From Dysgonomonas mossii DSM 22836 (GTDB lineage Bacteria > Bacteroidota > Bacteroidia > Bacteroidales > Dysgonomonadaceae), in contig NZ_GL892005.1 in NCBI RefSeq assembly GCF_000213575.1, positions 124,001 to 188,000 of the forward strand: a stretch of DNA of 64,000 bases, read 5' to 3'. Made by a program: the position numbers and the translations under genes. Below the pieces are notes generated by a model. That model ran no database searches, was not told where the DNA came from, and saw nothing but the letters and a program-made list of their open reading frames with translations. Of the stretch, positions 8,492-16,278 are shown piece after piece (within the stretch, counting starts at the first letter, position 1; each line of letters begins with the position of its first letter).

Positions 8492-9490
8492 TTAAGTGTT
8501 TAACTCTAAGAATCTCAAAAATGTATCCTTTAGCCTTCCGCTCTCTATTGTTTCCCGCGCTTGTGCAATGCTATCTTCGAAAGACATATTCGGATCAATT
8601 GTCTGAATTGCTGTAGCAGCGTTTGCAATCACCGCATTTTTTTGTGCTTTAGTCGCTGTATTGCAGATGATATTATCAAAAATCTTAGCGGCATCTTCCG
8701 GCGTTGCGCCACCGTCCAGGTCGGCTTCTTTGCAACGTTCAAAACCAATTAGTTCGGGGCTGTATATTTTTTCTTCAAATTTATTGATTATTTTGAAATC
8801 TCCCGTTAATGATATTTCATCATATCCGTCTAAACTATGTACAATCGAATAATCCACATCCGTTTGTTGATACATATAGAAATACAGACGTGCCATTTTC
8901 AGATTGAAAACACCTAACACCGTGCGCTTTGGTTTTATTGGGTTAACCACCGGTCCCAGCATATTAAAGAAGGTGCGAACACCAAGTGCCTTACGTACGG
9001 GTGCAACCACCTTAAGTGCGTTGTTGAACAGAGGGGCATGCAAGTAAGTTATATTGGTTTTGTCTAAAGATGCTTCCAGCTTGCTCACATCGGATGTGAA
9101 TTTCACACCGTGCTGTTCCATTACATTGGATGCTCCACTGACTGAGGTTGCCCCGTAATTACCATGTTTGGCAACCTTATATCCTGATGCGGCAACAACG
9201 AAGCAAGACAGCGTTGAAATGTTGAATGTATTCTTATTATCTCCGCCTGTACCTACTATGTCGATAGGGTTGTAAGCTGCCAGCGCATCTACATTGGCTC
9301 GCAGATCTAAAAGTGCATCTGCAAATCCGAGAAACTCATCAACGCTGATACTGCGCATAAGAAAGACGCTGATGAATGCTGCAATTTGCGAGTCATTATA
9401 GTCTCCGGCAGCCATCTTTGTCAATATTTCCTTTGCTTCACATCTGTTGAGATATTGATGCTCAAAGAGTCTGTTTAATATTTGTTTCAT
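8492..9490 (-). CDS. trpD: Anthranilate phosphoribosyltransferase
   Basis: Transfers phosphoribose from PRPP to anthranilate. 332 residues, a separate TrpD not fused to TrpG. Signatures: IDIVGTGGDNKNTFNIST (PRPP loop), KHGNYGATSVSGASNVMEQ, and RTFFNMLGPVVNP. The helical N-terminal dimer domain is present. It follows trpB2 after 71 bases that hold a strong hairpin (9519-9546), the widest gap in the operon after the leader. Confidence 0.97.
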   Translation of the reverse strand: MKQILNRLFEHQYLNRCEAKEILTKMAAGDYNDSQIAAFISVFLMRSISVDEFLGFADALLDLRANVDALAAYNPIDIVGTGGDNKNTFNISTLSCFVVAASGYKVAKHGNYGATSVSGASNVMEQHGVKFTSDVSKLEASLDKTNITYLHAPLFNNALKVVAPVRKALGVRTFFNMLGPVVNPIKPKRTVLGVFNLKMARLYFYMYQQTDVDYSIVHSLDGYDEISLTGDFKIINKFEEKIYSPELIGFERCKEADLDGGATPEDAAKIFDNIICNTATKAQKNAVIANAATAIQTIDPNMSFEDSIAQARETIESGRLKDTFLRFLELNT

Positions 9491-9518
9491 GTCTTTAGCT
9501 GTTAACTTATAGCTTTTA

Positions 9519-9546
9519 GCCGTTATTATATTTGCTAACGGCTATC
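9519..9546. repeat. Hairpin between trpB2 and trpD
   Basis: TAGCCGTTA (9519-9527) pairs with TAACGGCTA (9538-9546) around a 10-base loop. Flanking copies of AGCT-type words (CTGTTAACTTATAGC, ATCAGCTA) extend the symmetry. There is no U-run, so it is unlikely to be a terminator. It may be a REP-like insertion or an mRNA processing or stability element. Confidence 0.6.
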
Positions 9547-9561
9547 AGCTAAGAGATTATT

Positions 9562-10923
9562 TTACGGAACCAGATGTTCTAGTGTATTTGTTGTTTTCGC
9601 AATCTCTTCGTCGCCTAGCTCATGGTTCGATAGTTCTCCATCGAAATAACGATCATACGCAGCCATATCGATAAGCCCGTGGCCCGATAGATTAAATAGA
9701 ATTGTTTTTTGCCTTCCTTCCTCTTTTGCTTTCAATGCTTCCTGAATAGCTGTGTGTATAGCGTGTGATGATTCAGGAGCCGGAATTATACCTTCCGCTT
9801 TAGCAAACAATATAGCCGCTTCGAATGTATCGAGTTGCTTTACATCTACAGCTTCTATATATCCGTCTTTTTTCAACTGGCTGACAATGGTTCCTGCACC
9901 ATGGTACCGAAGGCCACCCGCATGGATATTTGCCGGCGCAAAATTGTGCCCAAGTGTGTACATCGGTAGTAGTGGTGTATATCCGGCTTCGTCACCAAAG
10001 TCATATTCGAATTTACCTCGGGTCAGTTTAGGACATGATGCTGGCTCTGCCGCAATCAGGCGTACTTCTTTTCCTTCGGTCAGTTTATGGCGCAGAAAAG
10101 GGAATGTGATACCGGAAAAATTCGATCCGCCGCCAAAACAGCCTATTACTATATCGGGATATTCTCCGGCTATTTCCATTTGTTTTTCCGCCTCCAACCC
10201 AATGATCGTTTGATGCAGAGATACATGATTCAGAACACTGCCTAATGTATATCTACAATTCGGTGTGTTTAATGCCAGCTCTATGGCCTCCGAGATAGCT
10301 GTGCCGAGGCTTCCCTGATAAGTCGGGTTTTCTGTAATTATTTTACGTCCGGCTTTCGTACTCATACTCGGCGAAGCTATAACTTCGGCTCCATATGCCT
10401 GCATGATAGATCGGCGGTAAGGTTTCTGGTGGTAACTGATCTTAACCATATATACAGCCAGATTCAGATCGAAATGACTTGCTGCATACGATAAGGCGGC
10501 ACCCCATTGTCCAGCTCCGGTTTCGGTTGTGATGTTTGTTATACCCTGCTCTTTACAGTAATATGCCTGTGCTATTGCCGAGTTTAGTTTGTGTGAACCT
10601 ACAGGGCTGACACTCTCATTTTTGAAATAAATATGAGCCGGTGTGTCCAACGCTTTTTCTAGACCGTAGGCTCTTACCAACGGTGTAGGACGGTAATTTT
10701 TATATAGTTCCCGTATTGGTTCGGGTATTTCTATCCAACGGTCGGTATCGTTTAGTTCCTGTTTAGCTAGCTCTGTCGCAAATATTGGTTCCAGATCACT
10801 TACCTCCAATGGCTTTTTTGTTGCCGGATGAAGCGGTGGTAGAGGTTTGTTTTTCATGTCCGCCACAATGTTATACCAGCTTCTAGGAATGTCGTTCTCG
10901 CTTAATAAGATTTTCTTTTTCAT
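9562..10923 (-). CDS. trpB2: TrpB2-type tryptophan synthase beta homolog (PLP-dependent)
   Basis: 453-residue fold-type II PLP enzyme. Features that set the long TrpB2 class apart from TrpB are the N-terminal extension (WYNIVADMKNKPLPPLHP), the motif RPTPLVRAYGLEKAL, the PLP lysine in GSHKLNSAIAQAYY, TETGAGQWGAALSYAA and the loop GCFGGGSNFSG. A normal trpB is the first gene of the same operon. Known TrpB2 enzymes can make Trp from indole and serine but usually do not bind TrpA well. A role in indole salvage or as a TrpA-independent synthase is inference. It lies 14 bases after trpG. Confidence 0.93.
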   Translation of the reverse strand: MKKKILLSENDIPRSWYNIVADMKNKPLPPLHPATKKPLEVSDLEPIFATELAKQELNDTDRWIEIPEPIRELYKNYRPTPLVRAYGLEKALDTPAHIYFKNESVSPVGSHKLNSAIAQAYYCKEQGITNITTETGAGQWGAALSYAASHFDLNLAVYMVKISYHQKPYRRSIMQAYGAEVIASPSMSTKAGRKIITENPTYQGSLGTAISEAIELALNTPNCRYTLGSVLNHVSLHQTIIGLEAEKQMEIAGEYPDIVIGCFGGGSNFSGITFPFLRHKLTEGKEVRLIAAEPASCPKLTRGKFEYDFGDEAGYTPLLPMYTLGHNFAPANIHAGGLRYHGAGTIVSQLKKDGYIEAVDVKQLDTFEAAILFAKAEGIIPAPESSHAIHTAIQEALKAKEEGRQKTILFNLSGHGLIDMAAYDRYFDGELSNHELGDEEIAKTTNTLEHLVP

Positions 10924-10937
10924 TATATTAGTATTAA

Positions 10938-11504
10938 TTATTGGTTCAGAAAGTTTTTTACTATTGTTTCTCCGGCAGGAGTTAAAACAGACTCGGGATG
11001 GAATTGTACTCCATGCACATCAAACTCCTTATGCTTTAGCGCCATTATCTGCCCGTTATTGTCCGTTGCTGTTATTTCAATAGAGTCTGGAAGTCCGTTA
11101 TTGTCTACGATCCAAGAATGATAGCGCCCAACTTCTAATTCGCTCCCTAGCGTATCAAATATATAATCGGGTTGTGTGATATTAATCCGGGTTGCTACTC
11201 CATGATACACATCTTCTAGGTTTTTCAACTGAGCACCAAAAGCTTCGCCTATTGCCTGATGTCCAAGGCAAACACCTAATATTGGTTTTTTGCCTGCATA
11301 TTCTTTTATCAGGGGTAATAGTAATCCGGCTTCGGAAGGGATACCGGGACCTGGAGAAAGAATAATTTTATCATATTTAGCAACATCTTCAAGTGCTATT
11401 TTGTCATTCCTGAAAACATCCACATCTGTATAACCTAGCTCCTTTACCAAATGAACAAGATTGTATGTAAATGAATCGTAGTTGTCGAATATCAGAATTT
11501 TCAT
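10938..11504 (-). CDS. trpG: Anthranilate synthase glutamine amidotransferase component
   Basis: Supplies ammonia from glutamine to TrpE. 188 residues, class I amidotransferase: IFDNYDSFTYNLVH at the start, the oxyanion segment SPGPGIPSEAG, nucleophile Cys in GVCLGHQAIGEAF, and the His-Glu pair in VHGVQFHPES. It is not fused to TrpD or TrpE and begins 14 bases after trpE, so stoichiometric expression is expected. Confidence 0.96.
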   Translation of the reverse strand: MKILIFDNYDSFTYNLVHLVKELGYTDVDVFRNDKIALEDVAKYDKIILSPGPGIPSEAGLLLPLIKEYAGKKPILGVCLGHQAIGEAFGAQLKNLEDVYHGVATRINITQPDYIFDTLGSELEVGRYHSWIVDNNGLPDSIEITATDNNGQIMALKHKEFDVHGVQFHPESVLTPAGETIVKNFLNQ

Positions 11505-11518
11505 ATCGAAAGTTACTT

Positions 11519-12925
11519 TTAGTTTTTTAATTCTTCTGCAAACCGAATAGCTTTGGCTAAAGCTCCCAGTTTGTTTTTTACCTCCATTACCTCTGTCTCG
11601 GGATTAGATTTAGATACGATTCCTCCTCCTGCCTGATAGTATAGTGTGTTATTACGACTCAAGAATGTACGTATTGTAATAGCTTGATTAAGGTCTCCGT
11701 TAAAACCTATATAGCCAATGCAGCCGCCATATACACCACGCATTTGTTTTTCGATATCACGTATCAGTTGCATCGCTCGCACTTTGGGCGCACCCGAGAG
11801 TGTTCCGGCCGGAAATGTATCGGCAAAAACAGATATACTGTTATTGTCTCTATCTACAGTCCCACTTACACGAGAAACGAGGTGGATCACATGCGAATAG
11901 AATTGAACATTTTTGTAAAATTCTACTTGCACGTCGTGACAGTTGCGGCTGAGATCATTCCTTGCCAAATCGACAAGCATGACATGCTCTGCATTTTCTT
12001 TTTCATCATTCAGTAAGTTCTCTGAAAGGATGCGGTCTTTCTCATCGTCTCCGGTGCGGAAATACGTTCCGGCAATGGGGTCTATATAAGCTTTGTCTTT
12101 TGTTACCTTGCAATGAGTTTCGGGTGATGAACCGAAAATGCGGTACGAACCAAAGTCGAAATAGAAGAGGTATGGCGAAGGGTTGATAGATCGTAAAGAA
12201 CGATATACTTTAAAATCGTCTCCTGCAAATTTTTGGGTGAAGCAGCGAGAAAGAACAATCTGAAATACATCACCACGTTTGCAATGTGCTATTCCTTTCT
12301 TTATCATTTCCTGATGCTCTTCATCTGTGATCATCGATTGCTCGTCTCCGATGGCTTCAAAATTGTAGGATGGGATATTGTTGTTCGTTAGGATAGCTTC
12401 AAGTTCAGGTGTCTTTTCCTGAGTGCCTTCCACTATATTTTCTACGATGGTAAGTTCATTCTTCAGGTGATTAATAACTAATATGAAACGGTATAATATG
12501 TAGTAAAATTCAGGGACATCAGCATTTCTTAGTTTTGTATTCACCGGATCAACAGCCTCGAAATAGCGAATGGCATCGTAAGAAGTATATCCAAAGAACC
12601 CGTTTATATTTGTCTTGTTTTCTCCTTGTACATCAAACTGCTTGATAAAAGCATTGAACTTATCAGTAAGCTTTTCGTGTCCTAGCAAGGTTTCCTGATG
12701 GGTTGTATTGTCCGGATAAGTCATGGTTATTTCATCATTGTCTACTCTGAATCTAGCAATAGGACTTATACCTATAAAAGAATAGCTGTTTTCTCCACCG
12801 TGATAATCGGAACTTTCCAGTAAGGCAGACTCCGGATACACATCTCTTACCTTTAGATAAATTCCGACAGGAGTCTGTAAATCTGCCAGAAGGTTTTTCG
12901 TCTTTACCTGTATATTGTATTTCAT
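11519..12925 (-). CDS. trpE: Anthranilate synthase component I
   Basis: Converts chorismate plus ammonia to anthranilate. 468 residues. The N-terminal part carries ALLESSDYHGGENSYSFIG, where LLESS is the usual allosteric Trp-binding motif, so feedback inhibition is likely. The catalytic C-terminal domain has KRGDVFQIVLSRCF, DPIAGTYFRTG, ENAEHVMLVDLARNDL, FPAGTLSGAPKVRAM and the terminal GGGIVSKSNPETE. It is second in the operon, 34 bases after trpB. Confidence 0.97.
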   Translation of the reverse strand: MKYNIQVKTKNLLADLQTPVGIYLKVRDVYPESALLESSDYHGGENSYSFIGISPIARFRVDNDEITMTYPDNTTHQETLLGHEKLTDKFNAFIKQFDVQGENKTNINGFFGYTSYDAIRYFEAVDPVNTKLRNADVPEFYYILYRFILVINHLKNELTIVENIVEGTQEKTPELEAILTNNNIPSYNFEAIGDEQSMITDEEHQEMIKKGIAHCKRGDVFQIVLSRCFTQKFAGDDFKVYRSLRSINPSPYLFYFDFGSYRIFGSSPETHCKVTKDKAYIDPIAGTYFRTGDDEKDRILSENLLNDEKENAEHVMLVDLARNDLSRNCHDVQVEFYKNVQFYSHVIHLVSRVSGTVDRDNNSISVFADTFPAGTLSGAPKVRAMQLIRDIEKQMRGVYGGCIGYIGFNGDLNQAITIRTFLSRNNTLYYQAGGGIVSKSNPETEVMEVKNKLGALAKAIRFAEELKN

Positions 12926-12959
12926 ACTATTTGTCTGATATTGTTAATCTATTGTTTGT

Positions 12960-14144
12960 TTAGCGGTTGCGATAGTTTATATAGGTTTCCATGTCTTTGT
13001 CGCCACGCCCCGATAGGCAAAGCACAACTACATCGTCAGCATTGAACTGCTTTTTGTTCAGTGCACCCAGAGCATGAGCCGATTCTATGGCAGGTATTAT
13101 CCCTTCCAGTATGGTGAGTTCAAAAGCAGCCTCCATCGCTTCATCGTCCGTCACGGCAAGTACTTCAGAACGACCTATCTGAGCAAGGTGTGCGTGCATC
13201 GGTCCAATCCCCGGATAATCCAGTCCGGCTGATATGGAGTAAGGCTCTTCTATCTGTCCGTCCTCCGATTGCATGAGCAGTGTTTTACACCCATGTATAA
13301 TCCCTAATCTGCCTAAGTGGATTGTTGCAGCCGACTCACCTGAGTCTATTCCTTTTCCGGCAGCTTCGGCAAGTACGATCTTTGTTTGGGGCTCATCTAT
13401 AAAGTGATATATTGTTCCGGCGGCATTGCTTCCTCCTCCTACACAAGCGATGAGATAATCAGGAGTCTCACGTCCTTCTTTTTCTAAGAGCTGCTTACGG
13501 ATCTCTTCGCTTATTACAGATTGCAGGCGTGCTACCATGTCGGGATAAGGATGAGGCCCTATGGTAGAACCTATCACATAATAAGTATCGGACGGATGAC
13601 TGCACCAGTCACGGATAGCTTCATTTGTCGCATCTTTCAATGTCATGTTTCCACTGGTTACAGGAACTACTGTAGCTCCCAACATTTCCATCTTCTGTAC
13701 ATTGAGTTTTTGGCGGGCAACATCCGTGGCTCCCATATATACAATGCACTCCATATTCATCAGAGCACATACAGTGGCAGTGGCTACACCATGTTGTCCT
13801 GCTCCTGTTTCGGCAAGTATGCGTGTCTTCCCCATACGGCGGGCTATGAGGATTTGACCTAAAGCATTGTTTATCTTGTGTGAGCCTGTATGATTGAGGT
13901 CTTCACGTTTGAGATATATCTTGCATCCGTATTTTTGGGAAAGCCTGTTTGCTAAATAGAGAGGCGATGGGCGTCCTGCATAATCTCTTAGCAAGTCGTT
14001 ATATTCTTTCTGAAAACTGGGGTCGTTTATGATGTTCAGATATGAGTTCTTTAATGTTTCCACATTGTCATATAAAATCTCAGGGATATATGCACCCCCA
14101 AATTCTCCATAAAAGCCATTTGTATCAACTGCGAATTTTTCCAT
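12960..14144 (-). CDS. trpB: Tryptophan synthase beta subunit (TrpB1)
   Basis: Makes Trp from indole and serine, normally in complex with TrpA. 394 residues, canonical TrpB1: GEFGGAYIPEIL start, PLYLANRLSQKYG, the PLP lysine in HTGSHKINNALGQ, the catalytic Glu in LAETGAGQHGVATAT, CVGGGSNAAGT and the Ser loop LSGRGDKDM near the end. It is the first structural gene of the operon, 27 bases after the attenuator U-run. Placing trpB first is the usual Bacteroidetes order. Confidence 0.97.
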   Translation of the reverse strand: MEKFAVDTNGFYGEFGGAYIPEILYDNVETLKNSYLNIINDPSFQKEYNDLLRDYAGRPSPLYLANRLSQKYGCKIYLKREDLNHTGSHKINNALGQILIARRMGKTRILAETGAGQHGVATATVCALMNMECIVYMGATDVARQKLNVQKMEMLGATVVPVTSGNMTLKDATNEAIRDWCSHPSDTYYVIGSTIGPHPYPDMVARLQSVISEEIRKQLLEKEGRETPDYLIACVGGGSNAAGTIYHFIDEPQTKIVLAEAAGKGIDSGESAATIHLGRLGIIHGCKTLLMQSEDGQIEEPYSISAGLDYPGIGPMHAHLAQIGRSEVLAVTDDEAMEAAFELTILEGIIPAIESAHALGALNKKQFNADDVVVLCLSGRGDKDMETYINYRNR

Positions 14145-14171
14145 CTTATATAGTGTTTATTTTATTGTCAT

Positions 14172-14204
14172 AAAAAAAGCCTATCGTGAGTTACGATAGG
14201 CTTT
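14172..14204 (-). terminator. Attenuator terminator of the trp operon
   Basis: On the minus strand AAAGCCTATCGT (14204-14193) and ACGATAGGCTTT (14187-14176) form a perfect 12-bp stem with a 5-base loop, followed by an unbroken run of T (7 counting those in the stem). It lies 43 bases after the leader-peptide stop and 27 bases before trpB, the right arrangement for a classical attenuator. Confidence 0.88.
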
Positions 14205-14253
14205 GTATTTTAAAAATTTTCTATTTGTAAATACACACCGATTTGGCTCACGA
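14184..14253 (-). promoter_or_regulatory. Antiterminator pairing in the trp leader
   Basis: Minus-strand TCGTGAG (14253-14247), overlapping the last sense codon and stop of the leader peptide, is the exact complement of CTCACGA (14190-14184), which forms the loop and inner 3' arm of the terminator. The two pairings exclude each other. A ribosome stalled at the Trp codons (14272-14280) leaves TCGTGAG free to disrupt the terminator; one that reaches the stop codon covers it. Seven base pairs is modest, so other pairings may contribute. Confidence 0.7.
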
Positions 14254-14307
14254 CTTTTTGAGTTGAGAGTGCCACCACCAATATGTATTTGTTAATAGAA
14301 GATTCAT
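14248..14307 (-). CDS. trpL: trp leader peptide with three tandem Trp codons
   Basis: A 19-codon reading frame, MNLLLTNTYWWWHSQLKKS, starts at ATG 14305-14307 and ends with TGA 14248-14250. TGG TGG TGG at 14272-14280 gives three Trp in a row, where one Trp in about 80 residues would be usual. It starts about 15 bases after the expected transcription start and precedes a terminator with an exclusive antiterminator partner. All elements of ribosome-mediated attenuation are therefore present. The purine-rich AAAAAGAAAG lies upstream of the start in place of a standard ribosome-binding site. Confidence 0.9.
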   Translation of the reverse strand: MNLLLTNTYWWWHSQLKKS

Positions 14308-14321
14308 TATACTTTCTTTTT

Positions 14322-14358
14322 GCTCTTGCAAAGATATAAAAAAAATGAAACGAACAAA
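14322..14358 (-). promoter_or_regulatory. Promoter of the trp operon
   Basis: Minus-strand TTTG (14358-14355), 18 bases, then TATCTTTG (14336-14329): a -33/-7 pair of the Bacteroidetes sigma factor with spacing one base short of the usual 19-21. Transcription should start near 14321, giving a leader transcript of about 180 bases before trpB. Confidence 0.75.
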
Positions 14359-14413
14359 TGTTTGACATATATTTTTTGATTTGATTAAGAATTGTTTAAA
14401 TTTTAATCCACCC

Positions 14414-14445
14414 TTTGCTTATCACTATGAAAGCTTATATCTTTG
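14414..14445 (+). promoter_or_regulatory. Promoter of the metallophosphoesterase gene
   Basis: TTTG (14414-14417), 20 bases, TATCTTTG (14438-14445): a perfect Bacteroidetes promoter, divergent from the trp promoter about 60 bases away. Confidence 0.75.
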
Positions 14446-14506
14446 TTAAGACAGTATCAACCACTAAATTCTATTCGTACATAATAATATTTAAACATAA
14501 AAAAAC

Positions 14507-15511
14507 ATGCGTAATTTCATTCTCACTCTCCTTATCTTATTTTCTATCTCAGTGAATGCCCAACACAAGTCGCTAAGCTTTAATAACAATGGTAAATTTA
14601 AGATTATCCAGTTTACCGATATCCACTATAAGAAGAATGTTCCCGAATCGGCAGTTGCCTTAAAGCTAATCAGTGAAGTACTTGATGCCGAAAAGCCCGA
14701 CTTAGTTGTATTCACAGGTGATGTCATTTATGCGAAGCCTGTGAAAGAAGGACTTGATGATATCTTCAACCTTGTGATAAAAAGGAAGATACCTTGGGCT
14801 TACGTATTCGGAAACCATGATGACGAACACGAAACGTCTCGACAGGAACTCATGGATTTCGTAACCCTCAAACCATACTGTCTTGCTCAGGCAGGAGATA
14901 AGTCTTTGAATGGAGTAGGCAACTATATCCTCGAGGTGAAGGGAGCTTCAGAAGATAAGGTAAAGTCGGTTCTTTACTTTTTCGATTCGGGAGCTTATAC
15001 ACCTATCAAAGAGGTTGGTACTTATGACTGGCTTGCATTCAATCAGGTAGAGTGGTACAGAGCTCAAAGTGCTGCATACACCAAACAAAATGCCGGAGTG
15101 CCTTACCCTGCTCTTGCCTTTTTCCATATCCCGTTGGTTGAATACTCGATGATGAAAGCTGAGAAATACGACCAGCTGATAGGAAGCCGTGATGAGAAAG
15201 AATGCCACGGAAAGATGAACACCGGAATGTTTGCAGCCATGCGCGAAGCCGGAGATGTGATGGGTACTTTTGTAGGGCACGACCACGACAACGATTATAT
15301 AGGAGAATACTATAACATATATCTCGCTTATGGACGTTATTCGGGAGGCAATACCGAGTACAACAACCTGGGTAAGAACGGATGCCGTGTCATAGAGCTC
15401 GAAGAAGGCAAACGAACTTTCTCTACTTATATCCGACTGCTGGGTGGTGACAAGTTATACCCTGTAACTTACCCTGATACATTTGCCAAAAAAGCAGAAG
15501 TAAAACAATAG
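14507..15511 (+). CDS. Secreted calcineurin-like metallophosphoesterase
   Basis: 334 residues with a signal peptide (about 1-18, ending SVNAQ). Metal-ligand motifs appear in order: FTDIHYKKN, VVFTGDVIY, VFGNHDDEHE, a His in FFHIPLVEY, and VGHDHDNDY. This matches the purple-acid-phosphatase-like group (DCR2-type) with two metal ions, acting outside the cytoplasm on an unknown phosphoester. It has its own promoter and a terminator shared with the convergent thioesterase. A link to tryptophan, its divergent neighbour, is not implied. Confidence 0.9.
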   Translation: MRNFILTLLILFSISVNAQHKSLSFNNNGKFKIIQFTDIHYKKNVPESAVALKLISEVLDAEKPDLVVFTGDVIYAKPVKEGLDDIFNLVIKRKIPWAYVFGNHDDEHETSRQELMDFVTLKPYCLAQAGDKSLNGVGNYILEVKGASEDKVKSVLYFFDSGAYTPIKEVGTYDWLAFNQVEWYRAQSAAYTKQNAGVPYPALAFFHIPLVEYSMMKAEKYDQLIGSRDEKECHGKMNTGMFAAMREAGDVMGTFVGHDHDNDYIGEYYNIYLAYGRYSGGNTEYNNLGKNGCRVIELEEGKRTFSTYIRLLGGDKLYPVTYPDTFAKKAEVKQ

Positions 15512-15518
15512 AATAAAT

Positions 15519-15552
15519 GTAGAGAGGCTGTCAAAAAAACAGTCTCTTTACA
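15519..15552. terminator. Bidirectional terminator after the metallophosphoesterase
   Basis: TGTAGAGAGGCTGT (15519-15532) pairs with ACAGTCTCTTTACA (15539-15552), with two G-U pairs and a loop of CAAAAAA. It overlaps the stop codon of the convergent thioesterase gene. Confidence 0.65.
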
Positions 15553-15979
15553 ATTCTACTCCTTCATATTTGGAAATGACTGAACGCCATACGTCGGGTA
15601 TGCGCATCGACGATTGTGTATCTGCATCATAAGTCACGAAAACGGATTCGCAACGGCATTTTACTTCATCGTTTTTTACACTTCGTATTTGCTGAAGAAA
15701 TACGCCGCTTTTGTCGCCCAGCTTTGTAATCTTGGTATCAACAACAATCTTTTCTTTGTAATAAATCGGTGAAAAGAAGTCCACGTCGATATGCGCGAGT
15801 ACAATCATTCCCTCAATCCAACTGACGGAAGCAGGCTTAATTACTTCAAAATAATTGGTCTTTCCTAAATCAAAAAAACTGAAGTATACATTGTTGTTTA
15901 TATGTCCTAGTGCGTCTATATCGTTGAACCGGATTTGAACAGGGAGTGTAGCTTTAAATGTTTCTGGTTTTATTTCCAT
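15548..15979 (-). CDS. Acyl-CoA thioesterase, 4HBT hot-dog fold
   Basis: 143 residues with the YbgC/4HBT signature IRFNDIDALGHINNNVYFSFFD, in which the Asp and the H-NN-Y box form the active site. It probably hydrolyses an acyl-CoA or acyl-ACP in the cytoplasm; the substrate is not predictable. Five bases separate it from the DUF721 gene, so it is likely the last gene of the recF-DUF721-thioesterase transcript. Confidence 0.88.
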   Translation of the reverse strand: MEIKPETFKATLPVQIRFNDIDALGHINNNVYFSFFDLGKTNYFEVIKPASVSWIEGMIVLAHIDVDFFSPIYYKEKIVVDTKITKLGDKSGVFLQQIRSVKNDEVKCRCESVFVTYDADTQSSMRIPDVWRSVISKYEGVEL

Positions 15980-15984
15980 TTGTC

Positions 15985-16278
15985 TTATCTGAATACTATA
16001 TCGTTTACAACAGGCATGCCTGCATGTTCATTCAATTTTGCTATTAATTTATCTTTAGCCATCATGAGCTCGGAACGTAATACCGATGAGCTGAGTGATA
16101 CATATAGCACCCCATTCCGCAGGTAAATATTTGTTGTATAAGATGAAATCATAGACCCCAGAAGCTTCGACCAGCCTGTAACAGCCCTGCTCTCTGCAAA
16201 CTTTCTTTTGAAGAATTGATTCTCTTCAAAAAACTGTCTGAGTACTTCACCTATACTTTCAGTGTTTCGTTTTCTCAT
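15985..16278 (-). CDS. DUF721 (DciA-like) protein
   Basis: 97-residue basic protein: a helical N-terminal segment (SIGEVLRQFFEENQFFKRKFAE), then AVTGWSKLLGSMISSYT and the beta-strand core LYLRNGVLYVSLSSSVLRSELM-like region at about residues 52-73, characteristic of DUF721. Members are thought to help load or recruit the replicative helicase where DnaC is absent. Its start overlaps the recF stop by 4 bases (ATGA), which supports a DNA-replication role. It is short compared with actinobacterial DciA. Confidence 0.85.
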   Translation of the reverse strand: MRKRNTESIGEVLRQFFEENQFFKRKFAESRAVTGWSKLLGSMISSYTTNIYLRNGVLYVSLSSSVLRSELMMAKDKLIAKLNEHAGMPVVNDIVFR

